This document shows, piece by piece, positions 25,957-39,541 of a stretch of 64,000 bases of DNA. The stretch is taken from positions 186,001 to 250,000 of the forward strand of contig JALLLT010000055.1 of NCBI GenBank assembly GCA_025266875.1, read 5' to 3'. The notes under the pieces were generated by a model. That model was not told where the DNA came from. It saw only the letters and a program-made list of their open reading frames with translations, and ran no database searches. The position numbers were made by a program, and so were the translations under genes. This stretch comes from Fennellomyces sp. T-0311 (lineage: Eukaryota > Mucoromycota > Mucoromycetes > Mucorales > Lichtheimiaceae). Positions within the stretch are counted from its first letter, which is position 1; every line of letters begins with the position of its first letter.

Positions 25957-26154
25957 TACATTAACAAAAAAAAAGGAATTGCTGGTTTTTTTTTTGTTCA
26001 GAGAAGCTTTGTAGTCGTCAGCGGAAGGAAGGCAAGGTTTGTGTGTTTTTTGGGCTCAGTTGTATGTGGTGCGCTTGCGGCCGCTTCTCTTTGGTCGACT
26101 ACCCAAGCTCCAAACGCTCTTCCACCAAGTCACACACTTTGCGCGAAAAGCCCT

Positions 26155-26157
<3 letters not shown>

Positions 26158-26195
<38 letters not shown>
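26158..26195. repeat. CT/GA microsatellite upstream of INO80
   Basis: An uninterrupted (TC)n tract of about 37 nt lies about 200 nt upstream of the INO80 start codon. It may act as a GAGA-like promoter element or simply be unstable DNA. Confidence 0.8.
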
Positions 26196-26198
<3 letters not shown>

Positions 26199-26769
26199 CC
26201 CACAAGAATTCGCAAAGCTCGATCGTTCCACTCAACATTATACTTTATTCAATCAGAAACATCCCTATAACCATTGGCCTAAACTGTTTACCAAAAAAAG
26301 AGCTCCGGGAAGAAGTCCTTAAACGCTATAATTTTTTTTTCCGTTAACACACACCGTGAATGCCAGGAAAAAAAAGCGCATCAGCCAAAAAAAAAACGAG
26401 CTTCTTGTTTGCAAAGATGATATGATTTAATTTTTCTCGCTCCTGTCTCGCACGAAGACAGGGATTATGTATCGTGGAGAGAGGTTTTGGTACGACGGGA
26501 GAGCTCGGCAAAATAGGCCACATGGCGAGATGGTAAATCAGGTCACTTGACCAGAACTGTGAGCAGGCAAGTGCGCACCACGCTCAACAAGAAGCTGACA
26601 GCTTGTAATGCTTATTGTCTACATCATTGTTTTGGCAATAGGCTATATACTGCTGCCGCCATTTGGTCGGAAAGCAAAGCCTGGTCTCCGTCATCGCCGC
26701 CTCTCCTGTAGCAACCATAGACCGCATCAGCTGGTTCTTTTTCACTTGCTTATTTGCTTGATATGGAAA

Positions 26770-27250
26770 ATGTACCCATCACTGATTACGAATTGTTCAA
26801 GCCCCCGAAGAACTCAGGAGTCCCGCTTACTGCCCAGTGTGTGTTTTATTGTTCTTCGTGAGGCTCACCAAGACGTCCAACCATCGAGAATAGGATCGGA
26901 TATCAATCGGGGGCAAACCAAAGCACCGTATAAAACATACCGATCCACGGTTCCCCGGAGTTGGCGATGAGCTGGCTAAACATCGGACCTATCTTCGAGT
27001 TGTGGGTTGCTTTTTACACGACCCATTTCTCTGGCAAGGTGACGCACCTTGTCACCTATTAATCGTTTCTCCCTTCATTGAGCAAGGTGGCATCGATCAT
27101 TGGATCGACTTACTGTCTCCTGGCTCACTAGCCCGTCGCTTCCACGCGTTAGGTTTGCCTTCTAAGCGAGTAAAAAGAACTGTGCGTTTTCTCTTGGAAG
27201 CTTGTGTACAACGATGCTGCGCAATTCAAAGCTGCCATGACTAAGTTTAT
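26770..27250 (+). pseudogene. Frameshifted relic of an unknown gene
   Basis: Protein-like segments lie in order but in different frames with stops between them. The first starts near 26770 (NVPITDYELFKPPKNSGVP). Next comes SWLNIGPIFELWVAF near 26960, then GGIDHWIDLLSPGSLARRF and PSKRVKRTVRFLLEA (27085-27210), and finally QFKAAMTKFM near 27225. The order and composition suggest one decayed coding sequence, perhaps repeat-derived. I do not recognise the family. Confidence 0.45.
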
Positions 27251-27439
27251 GCATCATTGCACCATGCATACAGGACGATCCATAGAACCGTCGTGAAAAG
27301 GACTGTCACAGCAATTGCGCCATTCCAAAAATCTAAGATTCAACCACTGAGACAAAGTTTCTCACAAGAACTCCGAATTGACACCTTTTTTTATTTTTCC
27401 TCACACTTTTTTTGTTTCCTTCTCGACAATCGCCTCATT

Positions 27440-28519
27440 ATGCCCGCACAGGCCATTCCCGAACTTCTCGACATTCCGTCGTTCAAGCACCTTGCGCTAT
27501 ATACCGGAAACGTTATGCGAACAAGTGTTGCTGGACGAAGCAAAGCCATAAACAAGAAATCTAATACCGAGGCGAGTTTAATAAGCAATATATATATATA
27601 TATATATAATACGAGAAGCAAGGCGATCCTCATCCTGGATTCATCACACTCTTAGCTACTCAATGCCATTGATGACACGCTACATACCTCACTTGGCGGT
27701 GCCGAACCGTCTTTCCGATACTACGACGAGCAATCCCTACTAGAAGTGCCTGATTTACGATCACGTAGCCGGATCTTTCCGGAAGACCGAAATGACGTCG
27801 AGATTACAGGTAGAAAATAATGCATATATCGAAAATATGGATAAAAAGTGCTCACTGATTGTCTTTAGCCAAACTGTTTTACTTGGGCAAAGACGGACCA
27901 ACGACGTGCATTGATTCTGCAGTACAACACCTACAAAAGTTACTCGGAGTGGATTCGATCGATACATTTATTGTATCGTTCGGACGTTCGTCGGCGGCAT
28001 CGATAGCGTCTGCATGGCAGTACCTCGAAGCACTCTATGACCAAGGCACGTTGGCCAAGCTGGGTGTGGCGGACTTTTCGGATGAACAGTTAAAGTCAAT
28101 TCTGTCCGACTCAAGCGTACGGGTGAAGCCGTCGATCAATCAAATCAACGTGGGCCAATGTTGCAGTATGCCATCTGCCATGATTGATCTTGCACGACAG
28201 CATCAAGTGGAACTTTTGCATAACGGCGACTGTGCTGGTAAAGTCATGTTTCGTCAATTTATGCAGTACATGTGCTGACAAATCAAACCGGAATTCTCTC
28301 AGACATCCTGGACTCCGAATCCCTCACTGCATTATTACAGAAGCATCATTTGCGCGCCACAGTGCGACCACAATGGGTCATCAAGTATCATGTCTTTGTG
28401 CATTGTCGAAGCATTGTCACTGACAAAGGGTAAGCCGTCGGTAGGAATCGAATAGCACACAGCCGTTACTAATCCAAGTGTATAGCTACGTGGTTGTGGG
28501 TGATTCATCGGCATGGTAG
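27440..28519 (+). CDS. Glutamate-cysteine ligase modifier (regulatory) subunit, GCLM-like
   Basis: Five exons (27440..27571, 27656..27809, 27869..28237, 28303..28429, 28486..28519) encode 271 aa; animal GCLM has 274. The protein has an aldo/keto-reductase-like fold without catalysis and raises the activity of glutamate-cysteine ligase, the first step of glutathione synthesis, in the cytosol. Diagnostic segments are LALYTGNVM near the N-terminus, YLEALYDQGTLAKLGVADFS, and KPSINQINVGQC followed by an LLHNGD motif matching the animal LLTHNDP. Intron 1 starts with GC: the donor is GAG|GCGAGT, and only this choice keeps the frame and the E-LL junction conserved with animal GCLM. That intron carries a TA microsatellite (27587-27609). 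The other introns are GT..AG. Confidence 0.88.
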
Positions 28520-28756
28520 TTGAAATCATGTTGTATTTATATATAAATAAGACGCAAAAAAGAAAAAAAAAGGAACGACAAGCAAAATGAGCAGCGTTGA
28601 GCGGTCGAAGGCACGTTTGTTTGTTGTGTTGAGCAGGGCTTGCGGATATAAAGGAAGGGAGGAAGACGCGAGAGGAAGGTGGTGGGAGGAAAAAGCCCTT
28701 TTGGTTCTTTGCCTACGACCCCGAAAGCCTCTACCACTCATAAATGTAATTTTTTT

Positions 28757-29874
<1,118 letters not shown>

Positions 29875-30084
29875 GGTATAATTGAGTCAAAGGGTGTTGC
29901 GAAGCGTAAAAAATGAGCGAAGTATAGAATTTTTGTGGTAGAAGGTACTTCAAGGAAGGAAAGATTGGAGCCAACAAACAAGCTGAAAGGAAAGGAGCCT
30001 ATCTTCCCGCAACCACGGGCATTGTTATTTGGGCCCAGCTAACATGCCTGGGGGGGCGCCACTTCCAGACATATTCGTCGTCTG

Positions 30085-30530
30085 CTCCTCAATCTCCACA
30101 GATCAAACCAAAGCCACTGACTGACAAATCGAATACTGGTGATAAAACCGGTCAGAAAGCAAAGACTGATCCGAAGAGAGTAACACCAGTCCCACAAGAA
30201 AGTGCTGCGGGTAATTCACGGCAAAAACCACAAGGGCTCCTCGACAGCAAACATGCCTCGCCTAACCACGTGATTGTGACACGAGAGGTGTGGGAAAAGC
30301 AAAAACTGATGGTTCAGAAATAACCAAAGACGGCAAAGATCTCGAACAAAGGACAACTACCGGAAGCAACACGACACAGCCCGGTATCTTCACGGACAAG
30401 GGGCCCGCAGCAATGGATATGCTGAATGTGACAGTTTCTGGGTACAAAGGCAAAGAGGACAGTGACTTCATCCCTGAGAGTGAGGAAGATGAAGAAATGT
30501 CCGACATAGAGGAGGCAATCATCTAAAGCA
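30085..30530 (+). pseudogene. LINE ORF1 C-terminal remnant
   Basis: A Lys/Pro/Ser-rich reading (frame changes near 30330) ends in an acidic tail with VTVSGYKGKEDSDFIPES. This matches in position and composition the C-terminal end of the intact ORF1 protein at 53416-54828 (VVDAYKSRDDDDYVPLSGSE). At least one frameshift or stop separates the parts. It is followed after an inserted fragment by the start of the matching ORF2 remnant. Confidence 0.55.
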
Positions 30531-30699
30531 CCGCGGGGTGCGTGTTGTATTCAAATTACTGTTCCTGAGAAAAAGCAGTCTTCAGTGCTAACAGTGAAGC
30601 TACATTTTATATGATTACTGCGATCTCGACAACATTACAAGAATAACGTCGCCTAGCAACATCACTAGCAAGAAATTAACATAGACACCCGAACGACAG

Positions 30700-31075
30700 T
30701 TCACTCAATTCCCGAACACGGTGGAAGTTGAACACATTAAGCTGAATCAAGTTAGCGGCGAATCCATCTACGACATGGACGTTTGCCGGCAACTTTACCA
30801 GAAAACATGCTACCGGATCATAGGTGGAATCGGTGTCAGAAAAGTGTGCTTGGGCACCGTGGTGTGCCAAAATGGCGGTTGTGACAGGGTAGTGAGACCA
30901 GGCTCGTCTGGTGCACAAATCATGAAGCAGCTTGCTGCAGGATGGACCTTCTGTCAGGAAGAACTGATGCATGACACTTGCACCGTACGTGTCAATTTCA
31001 AGTTCAAGAATGGTATTGGCATCTTCATCCCTAAAGGCATTCACCATCACGCGGAATTTAGTACAAACTAGAGCA
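30700..31075 (+). pseudogene. Fragment of MULE zinc-finger domain
   Basis: The plus-strand frame 30721-31071 contains VRKVCLGTVVCQNGGC, a later C-x2-C (TFCQEEL near 30955), TCTVRVNFKFKN and GIHHH. This parallels the N-terminal WRKY/GCM-like zinc finger of the MULE transposase at 56-59 kb (VKICLGAMQCKNEACAW, VHFKFNG, KHTHG). Only this domain is present. It lies between the LINE ORF1 and ORF2 remnants and so probably inserted there or was captured. Confidence 0.6.
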
Positions 31076-31406
31076 TATAATGAAATAGAATATAAATTAT
31101 ATTGTAGGCATAGGATCAGTAACTTGACGTACACTATGCTGGATCATAATGACAGATAAATAAAACGAAAATATCGATCATAGCCACTGGTAAATGTCAT
31201 AGGGAAGTACATAGTGTAAAATTGGTACAAGTCTACAGTTTAAAATGTGCAAAGGAATAAAATTGGGCACATGCCAGGAGTTCTATAATACAAAATATAC
31301 AGGACCTCGAAGCTTACACAAAACCGCATAAAAACTTGGTGACAAAGCGCACAAAAAGTAGCAAAAACCGAACGAAAAGTACCCGCACCCCTGAGGAGGA
31401 AAGCCA

Positions 31407-32440
31407 GTGGTCGAGGTGATGGAAGAACAGATTGATCTCCTCACCAAAAAAAAAAAAACCAACAATAACAACAGCAATATCAATGAAAATTTCCATTGGA
31501 ACACTCAAAGTACGCCACTTATCAAAGGCTGGCTTTCTTGTCAATTGATACGTCACATTCGTGACCTGAACATCATGCAAAATACATGCTTGCCAAACAT
31601 TGAATGCGATGCAATCATCCATTGCCAGCTCAAAGATGTCAACAGCTATTGGAGTCGTTACTGCGCAATCATCAATTTCAACCCATCCACCGTCATTGAA
31701 CCTATCCTATCCTTACGAACTGGGCGCGGCATTTAGACAAAGGTTCACTACATCAATCATGCATTTGAGCCGTTCTACCTTTTCAACATTTATGCTCCAG
31801 CTAAACGAAAGAGGCGCTATCGGTCCTTTCGAAAACACATGTTACCTCTTCTTGAACATTCGGTGCATGCCAATATCGTGAACCAATGTGTTATCTTGGG
31901 AGACTTCAGCTACTCCTACGAACGAGCGGACTCTTCTTATGACAGGCACCAACGGAGTGGAAAGCCTTTCTCGGAACTCATTTTTTCAATATGATGACCC
32001 TTGGAGACGCCCAACAACGGTACATTCCCACTTTTCAGTCCTCCACTGCAACGACATCGATTGACTACATCTTAATGCCGGATCACCTTAGACATGTCTG
32101 CTCAAATCCTAAGACGCTCTACTTGAATCCCTAATGGACTGATCATTTGTTAATCACGTTCTCCGTACGTTGCCACACCCACACCACCAGCGCACGAGGG
32201 TATGATATATGGCGTGCCAACCCTCTTTTGGTCGACTCGCAAGGTTTCAGACAGAAACTAAATGCTGATCTAGATAAAGCATATGAATGTATCACTGTCT
32301 GCGTATCACCACAAGAAGCATGGGAACAGACAATTGGACAAATACGACAAACATGTCGCCAACATGGTCGATATGAGTCAACACGTCGTAAACGTCTTGA
32401 AAAACATCTTCAACACCTGCACAGCCGCCTGTTCCATTAA
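31407..32440 (+). pseudogene. LINE ORF2 endonuclease remnant
   Basis: From the ATG-like start at 31483 the frame resembles the endonuclease at 54981: ISIGTLKVRHL-like start, then IMQNTCLPNIECDAI, SYWSRYCAIINFNPS and LRTGRGI, with a stop where the intact copy has Trp. Later pieces in shifted frames include LFNIYAPAKRK near 31780, VILGDFSYSYERADSS near 31885, and IDYILMPDHLRHVC near 32060. These match the APE-type endonuclease of non-LTR retrotransposons. No reverse transcriptase follows. Clearly dead. Confidence 0.7.
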
Positions 32441-34490
32441 GATCGTTCACATTGTAGATCTGGTGGGGCGGTCACTTTAATTCAGGTTCTTGTACTTTCG
32501 GGTTTTGGCAAAAGACTTGGCTCGTTTTGTTGGGCCCGATGCCCGTCGGACATGGCCCGTTTGGAGCTTTAATATACATGTAGTGGTTCACTACAAATGT
32601 TAGACACTTTCCAGCCCTCTGAAAGATATCCCCTCTTGCAGTGTTAAATTTATATATTGTAACAATTGTTTTCGCAGAGCGCATATTTCAGCATACTGAT
32701 AGTATCTCTGAAATGCTGCTGAAAGGCAACCTTTCAGTCGAACATTACAGAAGGCTGAAATTAGTCTAAAAGATGAGTCTTCAATCACTGGTAAGTGGTG
32801 AAAGATATCCTTTCTTGTAGTGCGTACGAAAAGATACTAAGGGATAGTACGAGGTACTAAGAGAAAGACTAAGAGAACCTATGATGCAAATCTGCTGTAT
32901 GAATCGAAGGAAGTGATCGAGTATAGAGCCATTGTAATAATAGACAGCAGGTTGTGTTTTTAAATGATTCGCCTTATTATCTCATTTATTCCATCAACTC
33001 TAAAACACAATTACTTTTTCTACAGCTAAAGAAGATTGCGTGTGCTTTATTTTAAGTTACGGACTGCCTATTAATAAATAATCTCACAGACAATGACACT
33101 GTGCTCTTGTAAGATAGGGTAGTACACAGATTTAATATCAGATGCCATTGTCTTTTTTTCAAGAAAAAAAAATGCCCCCTAACCGAATGCCAAGGAATAG
33201 CGTGATTGCGGGGTAATATAGGGCGCAACCTTTTTTTGATAAAGGCAATATGGTAAGGTAGAATGTTCTCTTTAATGCGGCGCGTTATAACCGAAGGACC
33301 TTCGCATGTATTACGCGCTGTGATTGCTGTTAGGCTACGTAAATATTTTGCTGCATGTATGTGATTGCATGTACGCTGTTGCATATGCATGTTGGCAAGT
33401 CAGAGTACTTCATATTTTTTCAAATTATAATTAAACCACTCGGCCACTGGAAGGAACTGAACATTGTCTGTAGCCATGTTACGCAAGAAAAAACACAATC
33501 CTAGAGGGACGATTTGGACTTCTCCGTCCAATGGATAAAGTGGATACCACAAGGGATATCAAAATAATGTAACCCACATATACCTTGCATGTAATCGGGG
33601 ATCACCGACCAACCGTTGCTGCGAGTTGAGTTTATCGTTCCTGGTGTATCATGAAGATCAGTATGGGCTCACTGATAGTATAACAGTTTTATAGGCCGTT
33701 ATGCAAAGTGACATTAAAAAAAACCGTTCCGGACATTTGCAACGTGGACAAGATACCATGTTATCTTTTGACGGTTTGAAGATGTACCGGCTCGTCGCTT
33801 TGATTTCCATTATTTTTTGTTTCCTTTCAGTACATCCTTTCAGATCATCACGTATAACCCCTTAAAAGCAGAACGTTATTATCAGTCTGCGATCAAGTTG
33901 CATTTGCAAAAAAAAAGCCCAGAAATACTATGCCGATGATCATCAAGGGGTTATTTTTCTTTGCCCTGTGAAGGATCTCGACTCATGGAAGTAATTTGAC
34001 ACATAGCTTGCAATTGATAGAGGCATAATCTGATATGAAAAGCATGCTTTGCTGGGAAGGTAGAATTTCGACTAAAGAATATTAAAGTGTATAGAACACG
34101 GACCACACATATATTATTTTCATTCACGTTTTAGATTTCCCTTTCTACTTGAGCCGATCTCAGGAGATATATATGGGTGTAGGAGTATACAGCACGCGAT
34201 GGGTGGTTTGATAATAAAGTACAAGCGCCAAGGTTGTGTGGCACGGGTCCAGGCCTGTTATTATTCCGCGGAGTGTATTTTGCACGCCTTCGAACCTGTG
34301 TAGTGTTATGCATCCATTTATGCAGTGTACTGCTTGCTCCTTTCTTCTCCTTCAGCCACCGCTGTTCATCCCCTAAATAAAGCTGTATCCGTGCTTGGAC
34401 AAAAATTATTTAAGTGCAGTCGATATCCTTCAATGTGCGACAGAGCAACTTTTTCTTTCTGCTAATACTTTTGCAAAAGTAAAACTTACT
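32441..34490. other. Intergenic region with scattered repeats, no gene
   Basis: No coding sequence recognised. It contains a palindrome near 32574 (TGTAGTGGTTCACTACA) resembling the LTR start at 59565, and a 23-nt direct repeat (32621-32643 and 32800-32822) differing by three C/T changes. The last few hundred bases are presumably the isocitrate lyase promoter. Confidence 0.5.
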
Positions 34491-36320
34491 ATGACCTACC
34501 AAGATCAAGAAGAAATCGAATTCCGCCAAGAGGTATTCTTTGGTGAATGTTGAAGCTCTTTTTTCTATTCTTAACACGTTGTGCTCCAGGTAGAGAGGGT
34601 TAAGCAATGGTGGACATCACCTCGTTTCAAGCTCGTCAAGCGTCCATATACCGCCGAACAGATCGTTTCCAAGCGTGGCACGTTCCCTACCGATTACCGC
34701 TCTAATACACAAGCCAAGAAACTTTGGGATATTTTGCAACATAACAAACGTACTGGCAACACCAGCCATACGTTTGGCGCCCTCGATCCAGTCCAGGTCA
34801 CGCAAATGGCACCTCATTTGGATACTGTGTACGCTGCTGCATTTTTGTTTGGGATTCTATTATTAACTTCCTGGTTCCTTTCAGGTACGTCAGCGGTTGG
34901 CAATGCTCTTCGACTGCATCCACCAGCAACGAGCCTGGTCCCGATCTTGCCGACTATCCCATGGATACCGTTCCAAACAAGGTCGAGCACCTTTTCTTCG
35001 CCCAGCTTTTTCATGATCGGAAGCAGCGCGAAGCACGCCTTGCCATGACTCCTGAAGAGCGTGCCCGAACTCCAAAGATTGACTACATGCGTCCAATGAT
35101 CGCAGATGCTGACACCGGTCACGGTGGTGTCACTGCTGTCATGAAGCTTACCAAGATGTTTGTTGAGCGAGGTGCTGCGGGTATCCACGGTAAGATACGG
35201 ATCATGTGCGGGGGAGGGTGGAGCTGAATCTCATCGGTGTACTCTGGTAGTGGAGGATCAGTCACCTTCTACCAAAAAGTGTGGCCACATGGCTGGTAAA
35301 GTATTGGTGCCTGTTGGTGAACACATAAACCGTTTGGTTGCCATCCGTGTGCAATACGATATCATGGGTGTGGAAAACATTGTTGTCGCCCGTACCGATG
35401 CTGAAGCCGCTACGTTGATTACCAGCAACGTGGATGCTCGCGATCATGAGTTTGTCGTCGGTGCCACCAATCCTAACCTCCAACCATTGGCTTTGGTCAT
35501 GACAGAAGCTGAAAACGCAGGCAAGAGTGGAGCAGCTTTGCAAGCAATCGAAGATGAATGGACCACCAAGGCCGGGCTCAAACGCTACGGTAACGCCGTA
35601 GCAGATGAGCTGCGTCGCCAAGGCAAGGGTCAACAGGCCGAACAGTTCCTCAACAAGATCCGGTTCAAGAGCAATCCGGAGGCAAAGGCTATTGCAAAGT
35701 CATACGGTGTCGAAATCTTTTGGGACTGGGATATGCCGCGTGTCCGTGAAGGGTTTTACCGTTATGAAGGTGGCACCGAGGCCGCTACGTCTCGCGCTAT
35801 TGCTTACAGCGAGTATGCTGATATGCTTTGGATGGAGACCAAGAAACCTATTCTTTCACAGGCTGAACAGTTCGCAAAGGGTGTTTTGGCCGCTTCACCT
35901 CAGTCCCTCTTGTGCTATAACTTGTCTCCGTCATTCAACTGGGATGCCGCTGGTTTGAATGACAACGATATGGCTTCGTTCATTGCTCAACTTGGTCGAT
36001 TCGGATTCGTTTGGCAATTCATTACGTTGGGTGGTTTGCACGCAAACGCGTTGGCATCAGGTAAAAAGCGAATATGTGTGCTGTGATGCCAACTGACCGC
36101 CGAAAAAATAGGTACTTTTGCCAAAGCTTTCAAGGAACAGGGAATGTACGGCTACGTTTCCAATGTTCAGCGGAAGGAACGTGAAAATGACATTGACGTT
36201 TTGCAGCATCAAAAATGGTCAGGAGCCAACTATGTTGATGAACTTATGAAAGTTGTGACGGGTGGTGTGGCTGCAACAGCGGCCATGGGCAAAGGTGTCA
36301 CCGAAGATCAATTCAAATAG
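34491..36320 (+). CDS. ICL1: Isocitrate lyase
   Basis: Five exons (34491..34532, 34590..34828, 34885..35189, 35251..36060, 36112..36320) encode 534 aa. The enzyme splits isocitrate to glyoxylate and succinate, the first special step of the glyoxylate cycle, and lets the fungus grow on acetate or fatty acids. The catalytic signature KKCGHM is present (about residue 210), with VEDQ before it, RTDAEAAT, and the C-terminal [18 protein letters not shown]. The length is normal for fungal ICL. The C-terminus is DQFK, without a clear SKL-type peroxisome signal. All junctions are GT..AG and in phase. It is a single intact copy with no nearby malate synthase. Confidence 0.97.
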
Positions 36321-36551
36321 ACAGCTGTATCATTATCTGACCATCTTTTCTTTTCCTTCGACCAATCACTTTGATAGTTTTAACAGCCCTCTCTATCCAA
36401 ATAAACAACCTCCTTTCGCATTGCCAACTACCATACATACCTGCGTCCACAGTGTTGGTCTTTTAACTTGCGCTTGTCCTCATAAACCATGTGATAGTTT
36501 AAGGATCAACCAACTGCTCTTTATTGTACTACTGAACTATAATTGATATTC

Positions 36552-36596
36552 ACTATGTTTGGGGGTACTTGATGTTGGGGGACTACAACTGCTACA
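36552..36596 (-). repeat. Truncated 3' LTR start and polypurine tract of the Gypsy element
   Basis: Reading the minus strand, GAGGGGGGAGTAA (36609-36597) is a polypurine tract, followed at once by TGTAGCAGTTGTAG, a typical LTR start. Only some 45 nt of the LTR can be followed before it merges with the 3' flank of isocitrate lyase, so the LTR is truncated. Confidence 0.55.
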
Positions 36597-36723
36597 TTAC
36601 TCCCCCCTCACAAAAATTCGCTGCTTCTTTAAAGGGGTAAAGTTGTTCTTGATTTGCAGTGGTATGCTTGAAATGTTTCTTTGTTTGATGTTCCAACGTA
36701 AAGCTGGTTTTCGCTGCGTTGTT

Positions 36724-39405
36724 CTATTTTTTGATTTTCCATGGACCGGAAAACTTAGGCTGGGGAAATTTCCAAGTATCCTTTGGGCGTATGCGCAAAA
36801 CTAAATCGCCAACTTGAAATAATGGGCGTTTCATCCGTTTGCTGTCGTAGTAACGTTTCTGCCGATCTTGCGCTTTTTGAATATTTGATTTGATGTTGCC
36901 TTGGAGAATCGGTATGTAGTGGTTTAAATATGCTACCCAGGATTTGGCATTATGAGATCGCATTACTGGTGGCTGTATGTTGGCTAGCGGTGGAAGAACC
37001 GCTTTTCTTCCAAACATTGCTTCAAAAGGTGTTGTGCCTGTTGACGCTTGTTTGCTAGTGTTGATCCCGAAAGTTACAAATGGCAAGTAACTGTCCCAGG
37101 ATTGCGGATTGTCCTCGGCATAGATTGCTAGCGACGTTTTTACCACAGTATTCATTCGTTCCACCAGACCGTCACTTTGTGGATGTTCCACGCTCGTTGT
37201 CGCCTTAGAAATGCCCAGTCTAGTGCATACCAACGTCATCGCTTCCGAAATAAAATTCGTGCCGTTGTCTGTGATGAGTTTTCGAGGTGTTGAAAATTTG
37301 AGCACGATTTCGTACAGCAAGACTTGAGCAATGAGATTGGAATCAAACCCCGGGAGTGCCGCTGTCACCACCCATTTCGTCAAGTATTCCATAAACACGA
37401 GTAGGTAACGATTCCCATTCGCTGATGTTGGTAATACTGCTATGTCGGCCGCCCACACTTCGCCTGCCTCACCAACTGGTATACTTGTCAATTCACCATA
37501 TTTCCTGACTGGCCTTTTGTGTCGCTGGCAGGCTTCACATGCTGCTGTTGCCTTGATAATGTCTGCTCGGATTGTTGGCCACCAACCATTTGCCTTTGCC
37601 TGTGCCCACGTCTTACCTGTTCCAAAATGCCCTGCTGTTTGATGCGAATGAATTGCGTCAAAGAATTCGTGGCGAAGCGATTGCGGTATAAATGGAATTG
37701 GGTTGTCATGATCGCAAAAGATGATACCATTTTCAGCCTTGAAAATTCTTGGGTCGCCTGAGTTGAGATAAGATTGAATGCTGTCATCTTTTTGCTGTTC
37801 TTGTTGCAAGCTGCTTGTTGTTATGCTGTTTTGTTGCTTTATGTAGGTGCCATCATTTTTGATGTTGTCGATTGTTGTCTTTTCGTTGATGCTGTTGCAT
37901 GCTCGGCTTAAAGCATCGCTATCCACATTGTCCACACCACGCCGATGTACGATTGTGAAGTCGTAAGCCTGTGTTGCAAGTATCCATCGTGCAATTCGAC
38001 CCTTCGGTGAATTTGTTGACAGAATTGCTTTCACCGCCGCATTGTCGGTATATATCGTTAAAGAACATGCCCCGTGAACATAACAATGAAACTGCTGAAG
38101 ACCCCATACCACTGCGAGCATTTCTTTTTCCATGACTGTATAGTTGATTTCTGCCGGTGTCAATGTTTTGCTGGCGTATGCGACTGGTCGTGCAAGTTGA
38201 ACTAGAATTGCTGCGATCGCTACCGAGCTGGCGTCGACATGCATTTCGTATGGCACATTGGGGTCTGCAAAAGCCAGCTGTGGTAGATCCGCTAGTTTTC
38301 TGCGAAGCTTATCAAAAGCTTGTTGTGCTGCTTTGTCCCAATCCCATGGCTGATTCTTGCGCAAAAGTTTGTAAAGTGGTGCTGCCGTGTGTGCCAAGTT
38401 TTCAAACCAACGATGGTAAAACGTGCAGAAACCCAGAAATCTTTGCAAACTCTTTTTATCCGATGGTGTCTTGTACTGCAAGATTGCCTGAATGCGCGAC
38501 TTGTCGACGTCAATGCCTGATGCTGAGATGTAATGACCAAGGAATTTGACTGATGGCTGCATCCATGAACTCTTGTTGATATTGATCTTCACATGCCAAT
38601 AGTCCAATGCCTCCAAGACTTGTTTGAGCGTCTTGATATGGCTTTCGCTATCCGGCGTTGCTATCAAGACGTCGTCGATATATAACTTGATCGACGGTAT
38701 ATGTCCAAGGATTTGCATCATGAAACGACTAAAGGTGGCTGGCCCGTTGCATAACCCATATGGGAGAACGTTGAATTGCCAGTGCCCCTTATCCGTTGAA
38801 AATGCTGTTTTCTCGGCATCTTTTTCGTCCAGAGGTAGCTGCCAATATGCTGACTGCAAATCGATATGAGTGAATAATGTTGCACCTTGACACTCATCAA
38901 TCAACGTATCCATCCGACTCAGAGGAAGCCTGTCTTTGACGGTTTTGGAGTTGAGCATTTTGAAATTCATGCAAAAACGCAAAGAGCCGTCCGGTTTTTC
39001 GACTAATAGTGGTGGGGATCGCCATGCACTTTTGCTGGGCCGGATTACTCCTCGTTGTAGCATGTCTTCTACTTCGCGATCTAGGGCTGCCTTTTCGGCG
39101 GGTGATCTTCTTGGCAGTCGACATTGAATTGGCTGTGCATCACTGGTGTCAATTTTGTGGCTGATTGGCGCGTTTGTTATTGTTTGTTGTGGCGATTTGT
39201 CGAAAAGCTGAGGCATACTTAGTAGGATTTCTCGAACTTCCGGAGGGATGTTGTCGGGAAGTGACGAGGTGCTGATGACGGTGCTGATTTTTGCTGAAAC
39301 CTCATTTTTTGACAGAAGTCGCTTGTTGTCCACGTCCAGCAAGAGCCCTTTTCCTATAATCCAATCCATCCCGATGCACCATGGCCCAACTACCCATGAC
39401 TAAGA
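36724..39405 (-). mobile_element. Ty3/Gypsy retrotransposon pol (RT, RNase H, integrase), 5'-truncated
   Basis: A continuous frame of 881 codons from the ATG at 39369, plus about 12 codons upstream that still encode the end of the protease linker (VVGPWCIGMDWI). A TAG just upstream ends it. Domains in order: reverse transcriptase with LPYGLCNGPATF and YIDDVLIA (about residues 110-290), RNase H with HVDASS and YTDNAA (about 375-495), zinc-binding integrase N-terminus (H-x-AGH.. CEACQ), catalytic core ADIAV, DNGTNF and a Glu, then GPWKIKK at the end. Gag, the protease body and the 5' LTR are missing. The pol frame itself has no stops, so the loss is recent. Confidence 0.93.
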
Positions 39406-39481
39406 TGGAAAGTTCCTGAAAATTCGTGATATAGTCATGACGCTGCATGAATACGAATAAAAGTAAGTGAAAATGGGCATC

Positions 39482-39541
39482 ATTCAGTTTCATGGATGTA
39501 TTCTGAATGAAAATTCATTAATTTTCTTACTGAAACTGAAT
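39482..39541. repeat. Foldback inverted repeat
   Basis: 11-nt arms (39482-39492 and 39531-39541, ATTCAGTTTCA / TGAAACTGAAT) enclose an internal AT-rich palindrome (GAATGAAAATTCATT). It lies between the Gypsy fragment and the 3' end of the CACTA gene. It could be part of the CACTA subterminal region. Confidence 0.5.
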
